Shown here: piece by piece, positions 52,029-58,391 of the stretch | Position numbering within the stretch: the first letter of the stretch is position 1 | Layout: each line of letters begins with the position of its first letter | Origin: Catellatospora sp. KI3 | GTDB lineage: Bacteria; Actinomycetota; Actinomycetes; Mycobacteriales; Micromonosporaceae | Assembly (NCBI RefSeq): GCF_029948125.1 | Contig: NZ_JASAMB010000028.1 | Coordinates: 1-64,000 of the forward strand | Reading direction: 5' to 3' | DNA: 64,000 nt | Program-made: the position numbers and the translations under genes | The notes under the pieces: generated by a model | Databases searched by the model: none | Seen by the model: only the letters and a program-made list of their open reading frames with translations | What the model was told of the DNA's origin: nothing

Positions 52029-52094
52029 ATTGACGCTGGCCTATCTGGAAGACGGTTTCGGACAAAACTGTCTTCTAGATAGGCTAGCGTCGAT
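52029..52094. repeat. R1-family intergenic hairpin, copy 2
   Basis: Arms carrying GACGCTGGCCTATCT and AGATAGGCTAGCGTC (few mismatches) extend inward through GGAAGAC/GTCTTCT. The loop has GTTTCGGACAAAAC. It lies between the convergent RDD and MFS genes and, like copy 1, is followed by TTTAAGGCGG. Confidence 0.9.
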
Positions 52095-52145
52095 TTAAGG
52101 CGGGACGGGTGGGGTGCGGCGACGGATCAGCCGGGCGCGCGCCGG

Positions 52146-53396
52146 TCACACGGACGGTGCGGTCAACCGGGCGCGGCGCAGGGCCGGGACCGCGAGGCAC
52201 AGCACCGCCGCGAGCAGCTCCAGCGAGGCGCTGCCCGCGAACGTGGCCACCGTTCCGAACGCCCCGGCCGCGGCGCCCACCGCCGCGATCGCCAGCGGCG
52301 TCACCCCCAGGCTCGCCAGCGTGTTCACGCTCGCGATCCGCCCCCGGTGGGTGTCGGCGGTGTGCCCCTGCACCAGCGCCGACAGCAGCACCCCGAGCGG
52401 CCCGCTGGTGAGCCCCACGACGGCCGTGGCGGCCACCGCCCACACCTGGGCCGGGGCGAGCGCGACCGCGAACACGGCCACCCCCTGGACCGCCGCGCCG
52501 AGGGCCAGCACCGGGCCGAGGCTGCGCTTCGGGCGTACCCGCAGCATGGCGAGGCTGCCCAGCGCGGCGCCGGCGCCGAACCCGGCGAGCATGGCCCCGA
52601 TGCCGCCCGCGCCCCAGCCCCGGTCGGCCGCGACCAGCGCGAGCCCGACGTTCATCGGCCCGACGAAACCGATGTTGACCAGCAGGGACACCCCGAGCGT
52701 GCCGCGCAGCACGCGGTGGCCGGCCAGGTACCGCAGGCCCTCGCGGATCGAGGCGCCCAGCGGGGTGCGGACGGTGGCGGCGGGGGCGGGTGCCGGGCGC
52801 ACCGACCACAGCGCCAGCACTGAGATGGCGAAGGTGACCGCGTTGACCAGGCAGGCCAGCGGCAGGCCGCCCAGCGGCAGCAGCAGGCCGCCCAGCGGCG
52901 CGCCGAGGGTCAGCGCCAGGCGCGCGGCCAGGCCGGACAGGGCCAGCCCGCTGGTGAGCTGCGCGGGGGCCAGCAGGCGCGGCGGCATGGTGGCCGCGGC
53001 GGGCAGGAACAGCGCGTCGGCGACACCGAACGCGAGCGCGACCACCACCAGCAGCGCGACGCTCGGCTGGGCGAGCGCGACGGCGGCGGTGACCAGGGCG
53101 ATCGCACCCCGGGCCAGGTCGCTGCCGATCATGAGGCGGCGCGGGCTGTACCGGTCGACGATCGCCCCGCCGAACAGCAGGAGCAGCAGCCGCGGCACCG
53201 AGGAGACGGCCAGGACGGCGCCCGCGGTGGCCGGGTCGGCGAGCTGTACCGCCGTGTACGACAGCGCGACGTACCAGACCTGGTCGCCGAGGACGGACAC
53301 GGCCTGGCCGGCCACGTAGCGCAGGTAGCCGGGTTCGCGGTGGACGGGCCGGGCCGGGGTGGCCGCCGGGGCGGGGGTGAGGGTGGCGGTGGTCAT
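52146..53396 (-). CDS. MFS transporter
   Basis: 416 residues from the ATG at 53396, with GGAG about 10 bases upstream. Twelve hydrophobic helices are discernible. The N-terminal MFS pattern is GYLRYVAGQAVSVLGDQVWYVAL, and the loop 2-3 motif is GGAIVDRYSPRRLMIGSDLARG, a typical motif A (G-x3-DRxxxRR). A second copy-like loop is LAMLRVRPKRSLG. It resembles enterobactin/macrolide-efflux-like (MFS_3) exporters. It lies 28 bases downstream of an ArsR-type regulator on the same strand, the usual regulator-pump operon. The substrate is unknown. Confidence 0.9.
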   Translation of the reverse strand: MTTATLTPAPAATPARPVHREPGYLRYVAGQAVSVLGDQVWYVALSYTAVQLADPATAGAVLAVSSVPRLLLLLFGGAIVDRYSPRRLMIGSDLARGAIALVTAAVALAQPSVALLVVVALAFGVADALFLPAAATMPPRLLAPAQLTSGLALSGLAARLALTLGAPLGGLLLPLGGLPLACLVNAVTFAISVLALWSVRPAPAPAATVRTPLGASIREGLRYLAGHRVLRGTLGVSLLVNIGFVGPMNVGLALVAADRGWGAGGIGAMLAGFGAGAALGSLAMLRVRPKRSLGPVLALGAAVQGVAVFAVALAPAQVWAVAATAVVGLTSGPLGVLLSALVQGHTADTHRGRIASVNTLASLGVTPLAIAAVGAAAGAFGTVATFAGSASLELLAAVLCLAVPALRRARLTAPSV

Positions 53397-53424
53397 GCGG
53401 GGCGCTCCAGGGGGTTCGCGGCGG

Positions 53425-53997
53425 TCAGGGACGCTCGGGGAAGGCGTGGAAGAAGAGGAAGACGTGCTCGCGATCGGGGTCGGGCTCCGGGGCGGCGGCG
53501 CGTTCGCGGCCGAGGCGGGCCCAGCGCACCAGTACCCCGTGCAGCTCGCCGGTGAGCTCGGCCAGCTCGTCGGCGGTGAGCCGCAGGAACGAGTCGCTGC
53601 TGGTCGCGGCGGCCTGCCAGGCGGGGCTCCAGGTCTCGCGGGCGCGCTCGTAGGCGCGTACCCGCTCGAACTCGTCGATGACGACCTGGGCCTTGGCCGC
53701 GGCGGCGACGGCCTGGGCCTCCGGGGTGGTGAAGTCGACGTGCGCCCAGCCGGTGGAGCCGGGCACGGCGCGCCACCAGCGCTCGCGGCGGTCGCGGGCC
53801 AGCTCCGGCACATCCTCGACGAAGCCGTGCCGGGCCAGTTCGCGCAGGTGGTAGCTGGTCTGCCCGGGGTCGGTGCCCAGTCGCCGGGACAGGGTCGCGC
53901 CGGTCGACGGCCCGAGCTGCACCAGCAGCCGGTACAGCTTCTGCCGGATCGGCTGCGCCAGCCCTTTGAGCGCCTGCGGATCGGTGATGCGTCGCAT
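53425..53997 (-). CDS. ArsR-type winged-helix regulator
   Basis: 190 residues. The winged helix (about 8-75) begins ITDPQALKGLAQPIRQKLYRLLVQLGPSTGATLSRRLGTDPGQTSYHLRELARHGFVEDV, the ArsR-like pattern with no metal-binding Cys. The wing is ARDRRERWWRAVPG. The C-terminal helical part (about 95-175) may bind a ligand or mediate dimerisation. It is the first gene of a two-gene operon with the MFS transporter and presumably its local repressor. An 8-base TTCCGGAA palindrome is in the upstream region (about 54028). The bidirectional terminator at 54073-54108 isolates it from DUF4191. Confidence 0.9.
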   Translation of the reverse strand: MRRITDPQALKGLAQPIRQKLYRLLVQLGPSTGATLSRRLGTDPGQTSYHLRELARHGFVEDVPELARDRRERWWRAVPGSTGWAHVDFTTPEAQAVAAAAKAQVVIDEFERVRAYERARETWSPAWQAAATSSDSFLRLTADELAELTGELHGVLVRWARLGRERAAAPEPDPDREHVFLFFHAFPERP

Positions 53998-54072
53998 GAT
54001 CCATACGCTAGATCAAGTATTCGCGTTCCGGAAGGTTCCTACTGGATCTCATGATTATCGATGTATGTGGCC

Positions 54073-54108
54073 ACGAAAAAGGCACCCTGAGCAGGGTGCC
54101 TTTTTCGT
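54073..54108. terminator. Intrinsic terminator downstream of DUF4191
   Basis: Perfect 16-base arms (54073-54088, 54093-54108) with GAAAAAGGC/GCCTTTTTC and a GAGC loop. The A5/T5 runs make it a genuine T-run terminator for the minus-strand lipA-DUF4191 transcript. Confidence 0.92.
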
Positions 54109-54119
54109 ACGGGTTCGCG

Positions 54120-54803
54120 TCAGCGCATGCGGCCGCGGGGCATCTTCGGGCGGAACTCCTTGGGCAGGCCGCCCTTGGGCATCTGCGGGCGCGCGGTGAG
54201 CGCGGTCAGCGCCCGGTCCAGCGCGTTGATGTCCTTGCCCTTGAGGCGCACGGGCAGGCGCAGCAGCGTCGAGCGCAGCTTGCGGATCGACAGCTGGCCC
54301 TCTTCGGTGCCGATGATGTAGTCGTACAGCGGGGTGTCGCCGATGACCTTGGCGAGGCGGCGCTTCTGCTCGCCGAGCAGCGGCTTGACCCGCTGCGGAG
54401 CGCCCTCGGCCAGCAGGATGACGCCCGGCTTGCCGATCACCAGGTGCACCACGTCCATCTGCGCGGTCGCGCTGACGGCCTGCTTGACCCGCCAGTCGCC
54501 GCGCATCTGCTCGACCAGCTGGCCTGCCGCGCCCGGCTGGCCCTCCATCATGTTCATCATCGCGGTGTTGGACCGCAGGTTGAGCACGATGAGCACCGCG
54601 AGCAGCGCGAACAGGATGCCGATCGGAAGCCACAGCCAGCCGGCGCCGAGCAGCACGGCGGCGATCGTCACGGCCAGCGGGATCAGCGCGGCGGCCGCGA
54701 CCAGCGGCACGAACCAGCGGTCCTGCTTGGCGGTGAACGAGAACACCATGCCGATCTGCTTCAACCGCTGGAAGAAGGAGACCTTTTCTTCGGCCTTTGC
54801 CAT
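54120..54803 (-). CDS. DUF4191 membrane protein
   Basis: 227 residues. Start MAKAEEKVSFFQRLKQI is cytoplasmic, then two transmembrane helices (about 32-52 and 56-76, VPLVAAAALIPLAVTIAAVLL and LPIGILFALLAVLIVL). A cytoplasmic domain (about 85-200) follows, with GDWRVKQAVSATAQMDVVHLVIGKPGVILLAEG and a basic tail (KMPRGRMR). The family is actinobacteria-restricted and usually encoded beside lipA, as here (32-base gap downstream of lipA). Function is unknown. A role linked to lipoate metabolism or membrane protein handling is only guilt by association. Confidence 0.92.
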   Translation of the reverse strand: MAKAEEKVSFFQRLKQIGMVFSFTAKQDRWFVPLVAAAALIPLAVTIAAVLLGAGWLWLPIGILFALLAVLIVLNLRSNTAMMNMMEGQPGAAGQLVEQMRGDWRVKQAVSATAQMDVVHLVIGKPGVILLAEGAPQRVKPLLGEQKRRLAKVIGDTPLYDYIIGTEEGQLSIRKLRSTLLRLPVRLKGKDINALDRALTALTARPQMPKGGLPKEFRPKMPRGRMR

Positions 54804-54835
54804 GGGTGTGGATCCTAAGGGTCAGTGTCGACGGT

Positions 54836-55768
54836 TCAGGCGGCGGTACGGGCTGCCAGGGCCTGACGGTACAGGCGTCCGGCCCGGTACGACGAGCGAA
54901 CGAGCGGACCGCTCATCACACCGGCGAAACCGATCTCGGTCGCCTCCGTGCTCAGCTCGACGAACTCCTCCGGCTTCACCCAGCGCTCCACGGGGTGGTG
55001 GCGCGGGGTCGGGCGCAGGTACTGCGTGATGGTGATCAGCTCGCACCCGGCCGCGTGCAGGTCGCGCAGCGCCTGCGAGACCTCTTCGCGCTCCTCGCCC
55101 AGGCCCAGGATCAGGTTCGACTTGGTGACCAGCCCGGCCTCGCGGGCCTTGGTGATCACTTCGAGGGAGCGCTCGTAGCGGAACGCGGGCCGGATGCGCT
55201 TGAAGATGCGCGGCACCGTCTCCACGTTGTGCGCCAGGACCTCGGGCGCGGCCGCGAACACCTCGGCCAGCTGCTCGGGGACGGCGTTGAAGTCGGGGAT
55301 CAGCAGCTCGACACCGCAGCCGGGGACCAGGTTGTGGATCTGGCGGACGGTCTCGGCGTACAGCCAGGCGCCGCCGTCGGGCAGGTCGTCGCGGGCCACA
55401 CCGGTCACGGTGGCGTACTTCAGGCCCATCGTCGCCACCGACTCGCCGACCCGGCGGGGTTCGTCGGCGTCGAACTCGGCGGGCTTGCCGGTGTCGATCT
55501 GGCAGAAGTCACAGCGGCGGGTGCACTGGTCACCGCCGATGAGGAAGGTCGCCTCGCGGTCTTCCCAGCACTCGTAGATGTTGGGGCAGCCCGCCTCCTG
55601 GCAGACCGTGTGCAGGCCCTCCCGCTTCACCAGCGAGTGCAGCTGGGTGAACTCCGGGCCCATCTTCGCTTTGACCTTGATCCACTCGGGCTTGCGCTCG
55701 ATCGGCGTCTCGGCATTTCGGGCCTCCACGCGCAGCAGGCGCCGGCCCTCGGGAGCGACGATGGTCAT
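54836..55768 (-). CDS. lipA: Lipoyl synthase
   Basis: 310 residues, radical SAM enzyme inserting two sulfurs into protein-bound octanoyl groups. The auxiliary [4Fe-4S] cluster cysteines are C56, C61 and C67 ([12 protein letters not shown]). The SAM cluster motif is C82-x3-C86-x2-C89 (CTRRCDFC). The C-terminal RSSYRAG contains the conserved Ser ligand of the auxiliary cluster. It depends on the octanoyl groups transferred by LipB (57550-58206); lipB is separated from lipA here by an aspS-type gene. Targets are E2 subunits working with AceE and the fused E1, and GcvH. Confidence 0.98.
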   Translation of the reverse strand: MTIVAPEGRRLLRVEARNAETPIERKPEWIKVKAKMGPEFTQLHSLVKREGLHTVCQEAGCPNIYECWEDREATFLIGGDQCTRRCDFCQIDTGKPAEFDADEPRRVGESVATMGLKYATVTGVARDDLPDGGAWLYAETVRQIHNLVPGCGVELLIPDFNAVPEQLAEVFAAAPEVLAHNVETVPRIFKRIRPAFRYERSLEVITKAREAGLVTKSNLILGLGEEREEVSQALRDLHAAGCELITITQYLRPTPRHHPVERWVKPEEFVELSTEATEIGFAGVMSGPLVRSSYRAGRLYRQALAARTAA

Positions 55769-55884
55769 GCGGCCAGCGTACGCGCCGACGACCCCTTGAT
55801 CTCAGCGCGGGTAACGGACGTCTCAGCGCCCGCCACGCCACGAAAACGGTTGCCCGCGGCGGCGCGGGCCGCTAGCGTCGTCGC

Positions 55885-56075
55885 TCAACAGCAGGAACGG
55901 GGCGAATCACCGGAGTGACGCCCGGGTCGAGCCGCCGCGCTCGTATGGCCCCGACCCGTGCTGCATGAGGCCCCGGCCGGACGATCCGGTCGCGGGTGAA
56001 GGTGTGGTGGCACCGCGGGTTCCCAAACCGCCCACACCCCTTTGGGGATGGCGTTGCGGAAGAACCCGGAGGTAA
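55885..56075 (+). promoter_or_regulatory. Translational T-box riboswitch
   Basis: The T-box core GGTGGCACCGCG (56006-56017) is present. Its TGGC would pair with a tRNA 3' GCCA, that is a tRNA with G73, as in tRNA-Asp and tRNA-Asn. Upstream, CAGCA/TGCTG (55889-55893 with 55959-55963) and CGGGGC/GCCCCG (55898-55903 with 55948-55953) form a Stem I-like helix around a loop with GAC (55953-55955). An AAC lies on the other side (55896-55898). CGGGTTC (56016-56022) is the exact complement of GAACCCG (56062-56068) abutting the GGAGG ribosome site, so the 3' switch probably sequesters the ribosome site. No T-run is present. Confidence 0.75.
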
Positions 56076-56081
56076 ACACCC

Positions 56082-57350
56082 ATGCAACGCATCCTTTCCG
56101 CTGAGCTGCCCGCGCACGTGGGCGCACGGATCACCATCGCCGGCTGGATCCATCGCCGCCGGCTGCTCAAATCGGTCGCCTTCCTGATCGTGCGCGACGC
56201 CGCGGGACTGAGCCAGGCCGTCATCACCGAACCCGGGCCGCGCGAGCTGGTCGAGGCGCTGCCCGAGGAGACCGTCGTCGCCGTCGAGGGCACGGTGACC
56301 GCCAACCCGGCGGCTCCGGGCGGGGTCGAGCTCACCGAGGTGGGGGTACGGCTGCTCGGCGAGCCCGCCGAGGCGCCGCCGTTCGACCTGTACCGGCCGG
56401 TGCTGGGCGCGGGCCTGCCCACGCAGCTCGACGCCGCCCCGATCTCGCTGCGGCACCCGTCGCGCTCGCGGGGCCTGCGCGTGGCCGCCGCCGCGGCCGG
56501 GGGCTTCCGGCAGACCCTGGACGGGCTCGGCTTCACCGAGATCCACACGCCGAAGATCACGGCGACCGCGACCGAGTCCGGCGCCAACGTCTTCGCGATC
56601 GACTACTTCGGCCGCCCGGCCTACCTGGCCCAGTCGCCGCAGTTCTACAAGCAGATGATGGTCGGCGTCTTCGAGCGCGTGTACGAGGTCGGGCCGGTGT
56701 TCCGGGCCGAACCCAGCGACACCACCCGGCACCTGGCCCAGTACACCTCACTCGACGCGGAGCTGGGGTTCATCGGCGACCACCGCGACGTGATGGCGGT
56801 GCTGCGCGAGGTGGTCGCCGGGATGGTCGGCCGCGTCGGCGAGCTGGGCTACGAGTACGCGCTGCCCGAGGTACCGGCCGAGATTCCGGCGCTGCACTTC
56901 AGCGAGGCGCTGAAGATCGCGGGCGCGCCGGAGGACGAGCCGGACCTGGCGCCCGCGCACGAGCGGGCGATCGGGGAGTGGGCGGTGCGCGAGCACGGCA
57001 GCGACTTCGTCTTCGTCACCGGGTACCCGATGGCCAAGCGGCCGTTCTACACCCACCCCGAGCCCGGGGACGCGCGCTGGTCCAACAGCTTCGACCTGCT
57101 GTTCCGGGGGCTGGAGATGGTGACCGGCGGGCAGCGGCTGCACCGCTACAGCGACTACGCGGCGGCGCTGGCGGCGCACGGGGAGACGACGGCGGCCTAC
57201 GAGTCGTACCTGCAGGCGTTCCGGCACGGGATGCCCCCGCACGGCGGCTTCGCCATCGGGCTGGAGCGCTTCACGGCCCGCCTGACCGGCGCGGCGAACA
57301 TCCGCGAGGTCAGCGCCTTCCCTCGCGACCTCAACCGCGTCACCCCCTGA
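56082..57350 (+). CDS. aspS: Archaeal-type aspartyl-tRNA synthetase, predicted non-discriminating
   Basis: 422 residues, much shorter than the bacterial AspRS (about 590) because it lacks the GAD insertion; closest in layout to archaeal AspRS2. N-terminal OB fold (1-100), then the class II catalytic core with FTEIHTPKITATATESGANVF, LAQSPQFYKQMM, FRAEPSDTTRHLAQYTSLDAE and PPHGGFAIGLERFTARL (motif 3). Anticodon-domain residues H24 (GWIH) and P79 (NPAAPGG) align with positions 26 and 85 of the Thermococcus enzyme, where Trp/Lys give specificity for tRNA-Asp and His/Pro relax it. It should charge tRNA-Asn as well. GGAGG is 9 bases before the ATG and lies in the T-box sequestrator. Confidence 0.92.
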   Translation: MQRILSAELPAHVGARITIAGWIHRRRLLKSVAFLIVRDAAGLSQAVITEPGPRELVEALPEETVVAVEGTVTANPAAPGGVELTEVGVRLLGEPAEAPPFDLYRPVLGAGLPTQLDAAPISLRHPSRSRGLRVAAAAAGGFRQTLDGLGFTEIHTPKITATATESGANVFAIDYFGRPAYLAQSPQFYKQMMVGVFERVYEVGPVFRAEPSDTTRHLAQYTSLDAELGFIGDHRDVMAVLREVVAGMVGRVGELGYEYALPEVPAEIPALHFSEALKIAGAPEDEPDLAPAHERAIGEWAVREHGSDFVFVTGYPMAKRPFYTHPEPGDARWSNSFDLLFRGLEMVTGGQRLHRYSDYAAALAAHGETTAAYESYLQAFRHGMPPHGGFAIGLERFTARLTGAANIREVSAFPRDLNRVTP

Positions 57351-57437
57351 GCGGTCCCCGCAGCGCGGCACCGAGCCGTGTCCCGCGCCGCGCGGCGCTT
57401 CCATGTGTCGCGCGGCGCTGGTCGCTGCCCACCTAGC

Positions 57438-57502
57438 ATCGACGGTGGCCTATCTAGAGGACGGATTTCGGAGAATCGTGCTCTAGATAGGCCACCGTCG
57501 AT
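57438..57502. repeat. R1-family intergenic hairpin, copy 3
   Basis: Perfect 22-base arms (57438-57459, 57481-57502) carrying GGTGGCCTATCTAGAG/CTCTAGATAGGCCACC and a 21-base loop with GGATTTCGGAGAATC. It lies between the convergent AspRS and lipB genes. Compared with copy 1 the outer C-G pair changes on both arms (CGCTG versus CGGTG), a compensatory difference. Confidence 0.92.
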
Positions 57503-57549
57503 TCAAGAACGGGGTGGGGCGGGCGAGAGGGGACTCTCGGGCTGCTGGG

Positions 57550-58206
57550 TCAGCTGGCCATGATGGTGTGGAGGTGGCGTTCGACGATGGGGAGGACCTC
57601 GTCGACCGTCACGTCGCGGTGCAGTTCCGCCGTCAGGGAGGTCACCGAGGCGTCCTTGATGCCGCACGGCACGATGCGGTCGTACCAGGTCAGGTCCGGA
57701 TCGCAGTTGAGCGCGAACCCGTGCAGGCTCACGCCGCGCGCGACCCGGATGCCGATCGCGGCGACCTTGCGGTCGGGCCCGCGCTCGTCCGCGCGCACCC
57801 ACACCCCGGAGCGCCCCTTGACTCGCTCGGTCGTCAGCCCCAGCTCGGCGCAGACGTCGATGAGCATCTGCTCGGTGCGGCGCACGTGCGCCACCACGTC
57901 GGCCAGGCCGCCGCGGATCACCGGCAGCTTGACGATGGGGTACCCGACGATCTGCCCCGGCCCGTGCCAGGTGATCTTGCCGCCGCGGTCGACGTCCACG
58001 ACGGGCGTGCCGTCGAACGGGCGCTCCCACGGCTCGGTGAGCTTGCCGGCGGTGTACACGCTCGGGTGCTCCAGCAGCAGCACGGTGTCGGGCTCGGTGC
58101 CCGCCACGACGCCGGCGTGCAGGCGGCGCTGCTCGTCCCAGGCGGTCAGGTAGTCGACGGTGCCCGCGCGGCGTACGGCGAGCGTGGGAATCGCGGTGCT
58201 GGTCAC
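57550..58206 (-). CDS. lipB: Lipoyl(octanoyl) transferase
   Basis: 218 residues from the GTG at 58206. It transfers octanoyl from acyl carrier protein to the lipoyl domains of E2/GcvH. Signature [12 protein letters not shown] (74-85) is intact, the conserved Lys lies in [10 protein letters not shown], and the catalytic Cys is C181 in [15 protein letters not shown] (47-55) is also typical. It is the first step of the pathway finished by lipA, three genes away on the same strand. Between them are the T-box-controlled AspRS and its leader on the opposite strand. Confidence 0.97.
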   Translation of the reverse strand: MTSTAIPTLAVRRAGTVDYLTAWDEQRRLHAGVVAGTEPDTVLLLEHPSVYTAGKLTEPWERPFDGTPVVDVDRGGKITWHGPGQIVGYPIVKLPVIRGGLADVVAHVRRTEQMLIDVCAELGLTTERVKGRSGVWVRADERGPDRKVAAIGIRVARGVSLHGFALNCDPDLTWYDRIVPCGIKDASVTSLTAELHRDVTVDEVLPIVERHLHTIMAS

Positions 58207-58320
58207 GTCGCTCAGGCTACTCGCGCGGGGGACCCGTGGCCCCGTACGTGGCCGGGGTCACCCGCACCCGTGAATGCGTGCCCGGCCCGCGATCGGTAAT
58301 GTGAGCCGCAAGTCATGCTC

Positions 58321-58334
58321 GTGAAAGTTTTCAC
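58321..58334. promoter_or_regulatory. Putative operator upstream of the MMPL gene
   Basis: GTGAAA-gt-TTTCAC, a perfect dyad with the same TGAAA/TTTCA half-sites as the proximal amylase operator (28313-28328) and 2-base spacing, about 60 bases before the MMPL start. Confidence 0.4.
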
Positions 58335-58391
58335 AAATAGTGGCACGTGCTGACACCTTGCTGGTCACACGCGGGAGAGGACGCCTCGGCC

